Source: Oenanthe sinensis (lineage: Eukaryota > Streptophyta > Magnoliopsida > Apiales > Apiaceae). From it: a stretch of 64,000 nucleotides of DNA. Under the pieces are notes generated by a model. It saw only the letters and a list, made by a program, of their open reading frames with translations. It was not told the origin of the DNA and searched no databases. The DNA is taken from positions 16,999,001-17,063,000 of the forward strand of contig CM053806.1 in NCBI GenBank assembly GCA_028671895.1, written 5' to 3'. A program made the translations under genes and the position numbers. Of this stretch, positions 35,869 to 48,015 are shown in pieces. Position 1 is the stretch's first letter. The number at the start of each line of letters is the position of its first letter.

Positions 35869-36751
35869 AGCACAGTTGACTTTACTACTTCAATATCCTT
35901 TCTAATTAGAGTAAACTGATTTGAAACAGGATCTGAAGAATTATGACCATTGACTTGAGCTCGAACTTTTTTTTAATGTCTTCCCTCTTGGTAGTGATTG
36001 CAGCATCCCATAGCTTTTGCTTTTGTGCAGCTGCTTCCTTTTCCTCCTTGGATTTAACTTGAAGGAGAGCCTTAAGCTTATCAAGCTTGTCATTCCTTGC
36101 TTGAGCTTCATTTTGCATTTCAAGAATCCTTTCATCTAACTCAAAGTTCTTCTCCATGGATTCTTCTTGAAATCTTCTAAGTTTTTCATCTAGCTCAGCA
36201 TTTCTTTCTGTTTCATCAGAGAAAAGAAATTCTCTGTCAAACTCACCTGTTTCAGCATCACCAAAATTTGATTTTACAGGAGTTTGTTGTTCTGGTTCAA
36301 AGAAAGAAAAATCTCATTCTGCTGCATAGTAAAATTGATCTGACTGATCTATAGCAGCTTCTTGTACTGTGTCATGCATTTTCCTATTTCCTTTGTCTTT
36401 GACTGGAGCTTTTTCTTGTACCTTCTCTCCCTTAGTTGATGGATCCTCTACTGAAGTCTCTTCAAAGAATTGTTGTTGTTCAGGGTTAGGTTTATTTCAA
36501 GACTTAACCATGTTGTACACGTGTATCAAATCTTCATTCAGCTGATCTATGTTTCTTTCAATCATTACAAATTTCGAGGAATTAAGAGCATTATACTGAT
36601 GATAATCATTTTCTAGAACATCAATACGATTTGAGATCTTATTTATCTATGTTAGATTATCAGCAATTTGGATTTGACTCTGCCTTAAGTGCTTGATATC
36701 AGCTGCTATAACACCTTGTGTTTGATTCACATCATTTGTCTTGAAAAGCAC

Positions 36752-37082
36752 TGTTGGGAATATCCAGCATCTTGCCTATTCGAAACGTTGGCGCTGACTG
36801 TTCCCTTAAGGGAATAAATTAGCACCTCACTATCACTCCGGAGTTTTGGTGCAATGGTAAGTGCTGAGGTCCTAAAAAGTGGTATCAGAGCAGGTCACGT
36901 GTTCGAGTCTCAACGTAAGGCATTTGCTTGAATATTGGCAATATGCTGGGGGGGATTGTTGGGAATATCCAGCATCTTGCCTATACGAAACGTTGGCGCT
37001 GACTGTTCCCTTAAGGGAATAAAGTAGCACCTCACTATCACTCCGGAGTTTTGGTGCAATGGTAAGCGCTGAGGTCCTAAAA
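36752..37082 (+). mobile_element. TRIM, copy 3 (carried by the tandem unit)
   Basis: Displaced by 2428 bp from copy 1. It has one visible change in the first LTR (AAGTGCTGAGG) and is otherwise the same in layout. Confidence 0.88.
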
Positions 37083-37238
37083 AGCACAGTTGACTTTACT
37101 ACTTCAATATCCTTTCTAATTAGAGTAAACTGATTTGAAACAGGATCTGAAGAATTATGACCATTGACTTGAGCTCGAAGTTGTGCATTCTCAGCTTCCA
37201 GTGCATCCATCTGTTGTTGAAAGGTCAGTAACATTTTC

Positions 37239-38917
37239 TGAAAGTGTTTGACCTAAAACCAATCATGTATGATGAGTTAGGAAAAACTTTCTGCTACTCT
37301 TATTTGATTTCATTTGATAATAATAAAATATTTATGTTACGGGCTTAATCTATTTGAAGTGTATTAAATAAGATGTTCCATAATTTAGAGCAAAGCTTCT
37401 AGAATTATAATGAGATTGTAATAATGAGATCTAGAAGATAATAGCTTTAAACTTAAACAGTTCCTGATCATAGGATAACTAATTGGAAATTGGTAAATCC
37501 GTAAAGATCAGTACATACTATGCTAGCTCTCTTAGGAGGATGTCTGTTCTCATAGACATTTGTGTGGTGACACTATATCTAGTATGTAGGTGTTTATTAA
37601 GGAATAAGTTCACTGAACATGACTCGATAAGTAGAACAACTAATGGAGTTTACTCACGTGTCGATAGTTGTTTATTAAGTAAATAGTTGTACAAGTATCC
37701 TTAGACTTGAGATCGTTAGAGAAATCTCGTACACAATAATTTATGCTTTGGTTTAGTCCTTAGTCTCTAGGACATTCATTAGGTCCATTCTGGGCATAGT
37801 GATTTGTGTATGGAGATAGTTAACGGATCAATAAAGGATTTGCCCCTTCCAGTAAAGGAAGTGAATATCCTATGTTATTCTTAGATATGCAAGTTCAGGA
37901 ATCTCTGGCCAGAGTGAATGAAATTAGAAAGAGTTTCTAATTTGCATTAAAAGGAACTTTGCATTATGAATAAGAAATCATATGATTAAATTAGATAGGC
38001 TTGACACGAGTTCCATGCCTTGTATTTAATCGAGATATTGAAGGGTAGAAGAAATTAATTATACAGTAACTAATTACTAACAAGTTCTAAGTATTCTAAG
38101 CAATGATTTCATATTATCTGGATAGTCGCGATATGTTGAGAAGCGTCACTCACGATGTAGAATAAATATAATTAATCAAATTAATTATATTTAATGAATT
38201 ATTAGAATTCATATAAATAATAAATAAAATATTTATTATTATTTATTTCTACTACCGGCTTAATATTGAACATAAAGAGTCACACCATAAAAGAGATTAA
38301 ATTATAGATGAAAGAATAATTAATAATAGCTAGTCATTATTTATTTATGAAATAAATAATTACTTAGCAAATTTTATAAATTAATTAAATGAGATTTAAT
38401 TGATTATAAATTATTTAAGATAAGATCTTAATATTATTAATTAAATATTTAATTAAAGTAATTAAATATGAAGAGGGAATAATTTTCTAAAAGAGTTTAG
38501 AAAAATGAATTAATGATTAAAATAGTTTTAATCATTAACTAATTAATTAATAAGATTAATTGATTAAAAAGGGAACTAACAATAAGATATTTATAGAAAA
38601 TATCTCAGCCGAGATATTTGCCTATAAATATAGGATTATAAACCCGAATACTTCAACCCTAATATTTGTGAGAAATATTTTAAAAGGGAGGCAACCCTAA
38701 TTTCATCTCTAGCCTCATCATTCATTTTTTAGTTTGATTCTTGGTGGATATCTTTAGAGTACTCCACACTTGAGGTATTCTTCTCTAGCTGTTGCCGGAA
38801 AGCAATCGAGGTATTCTTCAATTTATAAAATAGTTTTTGTATTTATATATATGTATACATAGGAATATATGCAAATAAATGTTATTCAATGCTTCTGATG
38901 GTGCATAAATTCCTACA
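37239..38917 (+). repeat. 5' LTR of the Angela-like element
   Basis: Nearly collinear with 44656-46354. A clear difference is near 38775, where the 3' LTR carries about 25-30 extra bases (GGTGATTGCAAGGATTGAAG...) between CTTGAG and TCTTCTCTAGC. Confidence 0.95.
38622..38630 (+). promoter_or_regulatory. TATA box of the Angela-like LTR
   Basis: CTATAAATA follows TTTG/TTTC and lies about 290 bp before the LTR end. It is conserved in the 3' LTR at 46035-46043. Confidence 0.6.
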
Positions 38918-38918
38918 A

Positions 38919-38930
38919 TGGTATCAGAGC
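38919..38930 (+). other. Primer-binding site of the Angela-like element
   Basis: An exact TGGTATCAGAGC one base after the 5' LTR, the initiator tRNA-Met type. Confidence 0.9.
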
Positions 38931-40737
38931 TTAAGTTGTATGCATGTAGATTCGTGGTCAAGTTTCAGAATTTTATGAGCATGTATGTATTTATTATGAT
39001 TTATAAAAGCAATATCATGTTTTAATTATGATTAATATGATACTGTTCGTCAAAATTGTTTTGATAATTTTCCTGGGTTCTATAAGTGTTGTAGATCGTC
39101 CGGTTAATTTTTCATAATTTTCTGATGCGTAGAATATTTATTATGAATTTTGAAAGCAATAATAATGAATTAATTATGATTAATTCATTACTTTTCCTCC
39201 AAATTTATTTTATATTTTTCATGTGTTCTACAAGTGTTTTAGATCGTCCAGGTATTTTTAGAATATTTTTCTGAGCAATAGATTATTTATTATGGATTTT
39301 TAAAGTTATTTTTAATTAATTTATAATTAAATAATAATATCTAGAAAAAAAAGGTGTAACGCATTCTGCGAATGCGTTACAAGCTACCCGAGATGCGTTA
39401 CAGGGTGTATTGCACGCGCCTGACGCACGTGCGCGCATGAGGATGCGTCAGAAACTTCTCGGAGTGCGTGCGGGTGCGTGGAAGCTCAGAATGGGGCGTG
39501 TAATATACCGTTGGATTCGTTTTTCCGAGTCGGTTCTAATGGTATATTATAATAATTTTTCTGAAATTTTTTCGGACTGTTTAGAGCTTCCAAAAGTGTT
39601 TTAAAACAAGTTTTAACTGTTTTAAGTTGTTTTTAAATACGCCATGTGATACATAGAGATGTATAATGTTTATATGTTGTAATATATGATTTAACATGCC
39701 TACCTTATGTTTATTCGTGATTATATATATGTGATATATGCTTGAATTATCATGTGATGATAGATTTAGGTGAACTTAATTAACATAAGGCGTATGTTAG
39801 ACAATCTAGAATAGTGAAATTGTTTCGTGACCTTAATTTACATATTATGAATACAATCATGAGATTTTTGTGTTTATGAAACACGTGATTGAATATGAAT
39901 TTTCAACTTAAGTGAAATGATGATTCTGTCAAACAACAGATGTTCTATCTGTAAGAAAGGGGGTTATTAAGAGACGCCTCTTGACAATGCTCCACCCCTG
40001 GCCTAGGATGACTCCAAGTATCAATAGTTGATTTGAAATATTTAATCCAATCTAAAAGAATCTCTTTATAATATGATTATGATTGTAACATAATATAATC
40101 CCCTAAAATATAAAGAATATCAAGTAGTAATTGGCCATAAAACACAAAGGGCTTGTGTTGGTCATAGCCTTTCAACATAATAGAAAGTATTTCTTGTTTT
40201 TGAAACTCTGTCGTTTCGTGCTACAGCCGAGGGCGTTTTTTCCGAAAGAAGAGATACTTGTCTATAACATGAGTTGTGTATGATGAATTGGAATCTTATG
40301 GTCGTTACGTGCTACAGCCGTGGGCTATTTGAAACTAGTTTAATTATACGAGATGTTGGGATTGACTTGACTTAAAATATTGAGTTTGTCGTGCCACAGC
40401 CGTGAATCAAGTATTCAAGAGGCTAAAGTAAGATTAGGGAATAACATGAGATGTAGCTGACAAGAGTTGTCTGCCTATTGAACGTTACATGGCGTTTCGT
40501 GCTACAGCCGAGGTTGTGTGATGGAATGTAGGATCCCTATCCCACTATCATTATGAATGCTTAATTTCAATAAGGGATATAGAAATTAGATAGAATAGTG
40601 GGAGGCACTTATGAATAAAGACCCGATTCATATGGTGTTTTAGATAATGAAATATAGTATTTGCTAAATGTTGTTATGTGTTTATTATTTGCAGATTTAC
40701 TATATACATAATCTCTTCTGCACTATCACTCCGTTGC
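38931..40737 (+). other. Long leader of the Angela-like element with CGTGCTACAGCCG repeats
   Basis: A 1.8-kb untranslated leader. A GC-rich patch with three GATGCGT(T/C)A(C/G)-like words lies at about 39356-39500. Four copies of CGTG(C)(T/C)ACAGCCG occur at 40217-40229, 40308-40320, 40390-40402 and 40498-40510. TTATTTGCAG at about 40685-40694 looks like a 3' splice site just upstream of gag. A short GC-rich open frame at 39410-39604 has no recognisable product. Confidence 0.6.
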
Positions 40738-43700
40738 ATGCTCGATGCACACAAATTAACTGGTCCCAACTATGCTGATTGGCTTCGAAACCTGAGAATT
40801 GTTCACAGGATTGAGAAGAAGGAATATGTACTAGACTCACCTAAACCAGCTGAACCTGCTCAGGATGCACATAATGATGAACATATTGTGTATCGTAATT
40901 GGATAGATGATGCAAGAGTTGCACAGTGTGTTATGCTGGGATCCATGAATGATGAGCTCCAAAAGCAACACGAGCATATGGATGCTCACTCTATCCTTAT
41001 GCATCTACAAGATTTGTATGATGTGGCAGGAAAGACAGCTCGATATGAGATATCGAAGGAGCTGTTCCATTGTAGGATGACTGAGGGATCATCTGTGAAT
41101 GTTCATGTGCTCAAGATGATCAATTTGATTGAGCGTCTTGGACAACTTGGATTTGTCATGGATGGGGAGCTGAATCAAGATCTGGTCTTGCAATCACTTC
41201 CAGATTCATTCTCGCAGTTCGTTGTGAACTTTCACATGAACAAGTTGGATGTCAGCTTGCCTGAACTCCATAACATGCTGAAAACTGCTGAGTCGAATTT
41301 TCCCACAAAGAAGAGTTATGTTCTTCTAATTAGTGAAGGCTCTAACCCTAAGAAGAGGAAGAGGAGCCCTCCTAAGAAGAAGAAGAAGGTAGGTGAGAAA
41401 AGGCCAGTTCCTCCAAAAGCTGAAGATCCCAAAAGCAAAGTTATTTGCTTTCACTACAACAAAGTGGGGCACTGGAAGAGAAACTGTAAGGCTTACCTTG
41501 CAGAATTGAAGAAGAAGAAGGGTGGTGAGACTACCACTTCTGCTTCAGGTATGTTCATGATCGAACTAAATATGTCACTTAATCAAACTTCTACTTGGGT
41601 ATTAGATACCGTCTGTGGTTCTCCCATTTGCAATTCGTTGCAGGGACTAAGGAGAAGTAAGACTCTTGAAGAAGAAGAAGTGATCCTACGTATGGGCAAT
41701 GGAGCAAGAGTTGTTGCTGTAGCTGTAGGATCGTTTGATTTACTTATGCCTACGGGCAAGACTATTATTTTGGATAATTGTTATTTTATTCCCTCAATTG
41801 TGAGGAATATTATTTCTATTCCCATGTTAGACTTGGATGGTTTTTCGTTTGTTATTGAGAATAATAAATGCTCAATTTTTAGAAATAATGTTCTTTATGG
41901 TGTTGGTATTTTAAATAATGGTTTGTATGTATGTGACGTAGAACATAGTTTACTTCAAATTGAACATAGTAATAAAAGAAAAAGAGATGATGAAAATCCC
42001 ACCTACTTGTGGCACTGCAGACTTGGTCATATTAGTGAAAATAGACTTAAGACATTGCATAAAGAAGGGTTACTAGAACTTTTTGATTTTGAATCATATC
42101 CTATATGCGAGTCTTGTCTGTTAGGCAAAATGACCAAATCTCCATTTAGTGGACATGGAGAAAGAGCTGCGGAGTTGCTTGGATTAGTACATACAGATGT
42201 GTGTGGGCCGATGTCCACGCAAGCCATGAGTGGATTTTCATACTTCATTACTTTTACAGATGATCGATCTAGATTTGGATATGTGTATTTGATGAAATAC
42301 AAATCCGAAGCCTTTGAAAAGTTTAAAGAATATAAGTATGGAGTAGAGAAACAAACCAAGTATAGTATTAAAACCCTTCGATCAGATCGAGGAGGTGAAT
42401 ACTTAAGTGGCGAGTTTCTAAATTATCTCAAAGAAAATGGTATAGTCTCTCAATGGACGCCTCCGGCCACTCCCCAGTTGAATGGAGTATCTGAAAGGAG
42501 AAATCGAACTTTGTTGGACATGGTTCGATCCATGATGAGCTATACAGATCTTCCAGTATCACTTTGGGGTTATGCATTGGAAACATCAGCATATATATTG
42601 AACAAGGTGCCTTCCAAATCTGTTCCTCAAACTCCGTATGAGATATGGAAAGAAAGGAAATCGAGTCTTAAGCACGTTAAGATTTGGGGATGTCCGGCTT
42701 ATGTCAAGAAAGTTGACCCCGATAAGCTAGAATCTCGATCCGTGAAATGTAGGTTTGTAGGATATCCTAAAGAGACTTTAGGGTATTACTTTTATACCGA
42801 ACAAAGGGTGTTTGTCTCCCGACATGTTACCTAGCTTCCTGGAAAAACAGTTTATCCTTGAAGGGAATAGTGGGAGCAAGATTGAACTTGATGAAGTTCA
42901 TGAAGAACAAACTACTACGGTTCAAGAGGAAACACCTATTCATATTGAACAACCTTCCGTAAAACAGCCCATCCGTAGATCACAAAGGGTGTCTCACCAA
43001 CCTGAGAGGTATTATGGCCTTGTCATTGAGAATGACAATGAATTGGCGGTCATTGATGGAGACGACCATATGACCTTCAACGAGGCTGTGAGTAGTGTTG
43101 ACTCAGAGAAATGACAAAGTGCCATGAAATTCGAAATGGACTCCATGTATGCCAACCAAGTATGGACTTTGGTAGAGGCACCCAAGGATATGAAGCCTAT
43201 AGGGTGCAAGTGGGTATACAAGAGAAAGATTGGAGCAAATGGCCAGGTAGAGACCTACAAGGCCAGGCTCGTGGCAAAAGGATTCAAACAAAGACAATGG
43301 ATTGACTTTGATGAAACTTTTTCGCATGTAGCCTTGCTCAAATCAATTCGGATTTTACTTGCTATTGCAGCTTACTATGACTATGAGATCTGGCAAATGG
43401 ACGTAAAGATGGCTTTCCTAAATGGGGAACTTGAAGAAGAAGTGTATATGACACAGCCAGAGGGTTTTATTTCCATAGGAAATGAACATCTAGTATGTAA
43501 GCTACTACGAACCATATATGGGTTAAAGCAAGATTCTCGAAGATGGAACATTCGTTTTGATGAGACAATCAAAGAGTTTGATTTTATCAAAAACATAGAT
43601 GAACCATGTGTCTACAAGAAGGTTAGTGGGAGCGCAGTAACATTTCTTATTTTGTATGTAGATGACATACTCTTAATAGGAAATGACATACCAATGCTGC

Positions 43701-44641
43701 TATCAGTAAAAATGTGGCTATCAAAGAACTTCACTATGAAGGACTTGGGAGAAGCGTCCTACATTCTTGGTATGAAGATCTATAGAGATAGATCAAGAAG
43801 AATGATAGGTCTAACCCAAGGTATGTAAATCGATAAGGTGGTTAAAAGGTTTAGCATGGAAAACTCCAAGAGAGGTCTCATACCGATGAGCCATGGAGTC
43901 CCTCTTTCTGACAAGATGTCTCCTAAGACACCTGAAGAAAGAGAGCGTATGAGTAGGATTCCTTATGCGTCGGCAATAGGATCTATCATGTACGCGATGT
44001 TATGTACTAGACCTGATGTTGCTCACTCAATTAGTGTGACTAGCAGATATCAGTCAAATCCAGGTGAAGACCACTGGAAAGCAGTGAAGAACATCCTTAA
44101 GTACTTGAGAAGGACTAAGGATATTTTTCTTGTTTTTAGTGGGTCTGAGTTGAAAATAGAGGGTTACACTGACTCTAGTTTTCAGTCAGAGTGTGATGAT
44201 AGTACATCCATGTCAGGGTATGTGTTTACTCTAAATGGTGGGGCGATTAGTTGGAGAAGTCGTAAGCAATCTACGACGGCTGACTCCATAGCAGAAGCAG
44301 AGTATATAGCTGCAAGTGAGGCTGCAAAGGAAGCTGTTTGGATGAAGAAATTTGTTTCTGAGTTGGGAGTAGTTCCTGGCATAGAGGGGCCTATTGTGTT
44401 ATATTGTGACAATAACGCTGCAATAGCTAAAGCCAAGGAACCGAGGTCTCACAAGAATACCAAACATATATTACGGCGGTTTCATTTGATTAGGGAGATC
44501 ATTGAAAGAAGAGATGTCAAGATCGAAAGAGTTGACACACAAAACAATATAGCAGACCCGTTCACGAAGCCGCTTTCTCAGTTAAATTTTGATCGTCATA
44601 AGGAGCGGATGGGTATTAGATACCAGAGTGATTGGCTTTAG
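40738..44641 (+). pseudogene. gag-pol: gag-pol of the Angela-like element (near complete, inactivated)
   Basis: I place the start at [18 protein letters not shown]; an ATG 20 codons upstream is also in frame. A single frame runs to 42834, shifts into one covering 42812-43114, and then continues with stops at about 43112 (TGA where W is usual) and 43826. Gag has a zinc knuckle [14 protein letters not shown], with its second Cys replaced by Tyr. The protease motif is [10 protein letters not shown] (41602-41631), where DTG has become DTV. Integrase shows [17 protein letters not shown] and [10 protein letters not shown] keeps YVDD (43655-43666). RNase H shows GYTDSSFQS and YCDNNAAIA. It ends WL then TAG at 44639-44641. 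Knuckle and protease changes alone would disable it. Confidence 0.92.
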
Positions 44642-44655
44642 GCCAAGTGGGAGAT

Positions 44656-46354
44656 TGAAAGTGTTTGACCTAAAACCAATCATGTATGATGAGTTAGGAA
44701 AAACTTTCTGCTACTCTTATTTGATTTCATTTGATAATAATAAAGTATTTATGTTACGGGCTTAATCTATTTGAAGTGTATTAAATAAGATGTTCCATAA
44801 TTTAGAGCAAAGCTTCTAGAATTATAATTAGATTTTAATAATGAGATCTAGAAGATAATAGCTTTAGACTTAAACAGTTCTTGATCATAGGATAACTAAT
44901 TAGAAATTGGTAAATCCGTAAAGATCAGTACTATGCTAGCTCTCTTAGGAGGATGTCTGTTCTCATAGACATTTGTGTGGTGACATTATATCTAGTATGT
45001 ATGTGTTTATTAAGGAATAAGTTCACTGAACATGACTCGATAAGTAGAACAACTAATGGAGTTTACTCACGTGTCGATAGTTGTTTATTAAGTAAATAGT
45101 TGTACAAGTATCCTTAGACTTGATATCGTTAGAGTAATCTCGTACACAATGATTTATGCTTTGGTTTAGTCCTTAGTCTCTATTACATTCATTAGGTCCA
45201 TTCTGGGCATAGTGATTTGTGTATGGAGATAGTTAACGGATCAATAAAGGATCTGCCCCTTCGAGTAAAGGAAGTGAATATCCTATGTTATTCTTAGATA
45301 TGCAAGTTCAGGAATCTCTGGCCAGAGTGAATGAAATTAGAAAGAGTTTCTAATTTGCATTAAAAGGAACTTTGCATTATGAATAATAAATCATATGATT
45401 AAATTAGATAGGCTTGACACGAGTTCCATGTCTTGTATTTAATCGGGATATTGAAGGGTAGAAGGAATTAATTGTACGGTAACTAATTACTGACAGGTTC
45501 TAAGTATTCTAAGCAATGATTTCGTATTATCTGGAGAGTCACGATATGTTGAGAAGCATCACTCACGATGTAGAATAAATATAATTAATCAGATTAATTA
45601 TATTTAATGAATTAATAGAATTCTTATAAATAATAAATAAAATATTTATTATTATTTATTTCTACTACCGACTTAATATTGAACCTAAAGAGTCACACCA
45701 TAAAAGAGATTAAATTATAGATGAAGGAATAATTAATAATAGCTAGTCATTATTTATTTATGAAATAAATAATTACTTAGCAAATTTTATAAATTAATTA
45801 AATGAGATTTAATTGATTATAAATTATTTAAGATAAGATCTTAATATTATTAATTAAATATTTAATTAAAGTAATTAAATATGAAGAGAGAATAATTTTC
45901 TAAAAGAGTTTAGAAAAATGAATTAATGATTAAAATAGTTTTAATCATTAACTAATTAATTAATAAGATTAATTGATTAAAAAGGGAATTAATAATAAGA
46001 TATTTATAGAAAATATCTCAGCTGAGATATTTTCCTATAAATATAGGATTATAAACCCTAATACTTCAACCCTAATATTTGTGAGAAATATTTTAAAAGG
46101 GTGGCAACCCTAATTTCCTCTCTAGCCTCCCCCTTCATCTTTTGGTTTGATTCTTGGTGGATATCTTTAGAGCACTCCACACTTGAGGGGTGATTGCAAG
46201 GATTGAAGAACAAGATCTTCTCTAGCTGTTGCCGGAAAGCAATCGAGGTATTCTTCTATCTATAAAATAGTTTTTGTATCTATATGTATGTATACATAGG
46301 AATATATGCAAATAAATGTTATTCAATACTTCCGCTGGTGCATAAATTCCTACA
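44656..46354 (+). repeat. 3' LTR of the Angela-like element
   Basis: It starts directly after the purine tract AAGTGGGAGAT (44645-44655) and ends AATTCCTACA before the TTTTC target duplication. Confidence 0.95.
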
Positions 46355-46359
46355 TTTTC

Positions 46360-48015
46360 TGTATCTCACTTTCTGTGCCTGTGTGTGCGCACTCATATCT
46401 CCTATTCTCAAGAGTGTTTCACTCACCTCACGTGTAGGTGTATTACACAATGTTTGCCTTTCTTCGCTCATGTTTAACTCAAAATCCGAGCCTCCAGATA
46501 TACCTGCAGTATAGATCACTATAGCCCCTGCATGAGAGGTCACTGGTGGTGTAATGGAACTTTGCAAGTTCCAATCCTCAATAAAGTCTTGCGTTTCTTT
46601 TGGAATAGAAAACTGAGTTGCCTTAGGGTAAGACTCGAAGAGTTGCTGATCATCTTCAAACGATGAGTAGATCTTTTCAGATTCCGGATATGATTCATCC
46701 GGGGAGGTAGACAAGGATCGAGAATTTAGCGAAAGATCCAAGTTTCCTCCTAAAGCCTGTGAAGGCACTTGATACTGTGACGCATCATGTTCTACCATAA
46801 CTAGGGTAGATGAGGTACCAGGCAATTGCTTCTTTTAAGGAGCAGGAATCAAATCTTCTTCACTCCCTAACTCTGTATGTTTTCTCTTTTGTGTTTGGGT
46901 GAGTGATTGTGACGACGAAGTACCAGTGTATGGATCTAAGACCTGTGTCAGAGACTGTTGGATTTCAGACTCATGATATATCCTAATAGCCACTGGGGTT
47001 TAACACTGATATAATTTAAGTCAAAATTCACAATAGAAGAATTCCTTACCTGAGTACTTACTGCAGCAGATGCAATTGGTTCTGCTTGAGCATGTTGTTC
47101 TTCAAGTTGTTCAACTTGTTCTGGTTGAACTTGTTCAGCTTCAGCTTGAGGAGCAGGAATCATTTGTAGAGGTACTCTATCAAACACTTGTGTTGGTGCT
47201 TGATTATGTTGTTGTTGAATGAATTGAGTCATGAATGGTGTATAAATTACAGGGACACCAGGTAGTTTGTTTGCCTTCGTCAACCTTTTAAAGAGATTTC
47301 TTTGTGTGGAAAGAGATCTTACTATAGGTGAATTTGTAAACAAAACTTTGTGTTCATTAGATAACTTGTCATTCAAAAACAAGGTTAGAAATCTTGGATA
47401 ATAACAATGAACTGTATGATCCTCTGTAAGACTTCTGCTTGCTAAAGTACCCATTTTCTTGATTATCTCTTTCAAAATTAATTTTCCAAAATTTATTCTC
47501 CGGTTATGTGCCACAACAAATCCTATGTTTTGTAAAAGCAGAGGAATGTTGTGAAAACTATTCTTCAGACATGGAGAAAATACCTTGGCCAGTGTATCAA
47601 AGATGAAGTCCAACTCACTTACCAGATGAGTCTTGGACAGTTTAACCATGTTAAGTTCACCTTGATACTGGATAGTTTGAAAGAATTCTATCAGCTCCTG
47701 TGATGTTGGTAGTGGATCAAAGTTGTCTGTTGGAAAGCCTAAAATCCTGTTTACATCATTTTCTGTGACCCAGTAATCTCTTCCTCTTACTTTGAATGCG
47801 AAGCGAGATGACGTGCTGGTTGAGCAAATAACAGCTGTAGAGTAGAGAGCCTGCAGTGGATCAATCCTCAAAACAGGGTCCAGGGAAATTGATGTTTCGA
47901 TCAAAGGATGCTCGTTGAGAAATCGAATCTAGGGAATGAATCTGGGTTCAGGACATCTTGTAGGATCAAAGTATTCTACATAGTTAGTCTTGCAGATTTT
48001 AAAGACTGCAGCCAT
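46360..48015 (-). pseudogene. aORF of the minus-strand copia element, N-terminal part
   Basis: The minus-strand start is ATG at 48015 (MAAVFKICKTNYVEYFDPTR). A stop at codon 29 (47929-47931) is followed by the same frame to 46948 and then, after a frameshift, by a frame to the Angela insertion at 46360. It contains FRGRDYWVTENDV-like text (KVRGRDYWVTENDVNRILGF), LIEFFQTIQYQGE, ELDFIFDTLAKVF, FVVAHNRRINF and CYYPRFLTLFLND. These align by eye with the aORF at 21177 in the 45-kb element, so this is a conserved extra ORF of two families. A Gln/Ala/Glu-rich low-complexity tail follows. No signal peptide or transmembrane helix is evident, and the biochemical role is unknown. Confidence 0.7.

Larger units (their letters stand above)
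33536..37178. repeat. Tandem triplication, three 1214-bp units
   Basis: Units start at about 33536, 34750 and 35964, with exactly 1214-bp spacing for every landmark I checked (polyT-AATG, TRIM start, ATG of the coiled-coil frame). The units look nearly identical; one difference seen is AAGCGCTGAGG against AAGTGCTGAGG near 36859. Each unit holds a piece of aORF plus a complete TRIM element. The junction GAGCTCGAA/CTTTTTTTT joins the unit's two ends with two to three bases of microhomology. Confidence 0.9.
32746..37238 (-). pseudogene. aORF of the minus-strand copia element, C-terminal part (with triplication)
   Basis: Reading on the minus strand from the Angela insertion point at 37238, the protein shows LLTFQQQMDALEAENAQLRA, then a Gln/Glu-rich region and a long predicted coiled coil (MEKNFELDERILEMQNEAQA...). 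Next come an Asp/Tyr-containing segment (MIMDQPHIGTYQD) and ALKLEIRYITFKVNANG. An acidic tail (VGDEEEEEGEIQTEDDQN) ends at TGA 32746-32748. Single-base stops occur (for example after DIDFYK near 32962). The coiled-coil and linker are present three times through the 1214-bp duplication. Function is unknown. The coiled coil suggests oligomerisation, and no membrane segment is evident. Confidence 0.6.
37239..46354 (+). mobile_element. Ty1/copia retrotransposon, Angela/Tnt1-like, 9.1 kb
   Basis: LTRs of 1679 bp (37239-38917) and 1699 bp (44656-46354) start TGAAAGTGTTTGACC and end AATTCCTACA. They are flanked by TTTTC (37234-37238, 46355-46359). The interior has a PBS, a 1.8-kb leader, one gag-pol frame in copia order, and the purine tract AAGTGGGAGAT. 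LTR size (about 1.7 kb) and C-terminal motifs such as DPFTKPLSQ and MGIRYQSDWL fit the Angela/TAR group; clade is inferred. There is no third ORF. The LTRs are very similar, and the coding region has one frameshift and two stops, so it is the youngest full element here. Confidence 0.93.

Noticed and set aside
39410..39604. Short GC-rich ORF in the Angela-like leader as a gene
   Set aside because: It lies within an element leader, encodes a low-complexity Arg/Met-rich string, and has no family resemblance.
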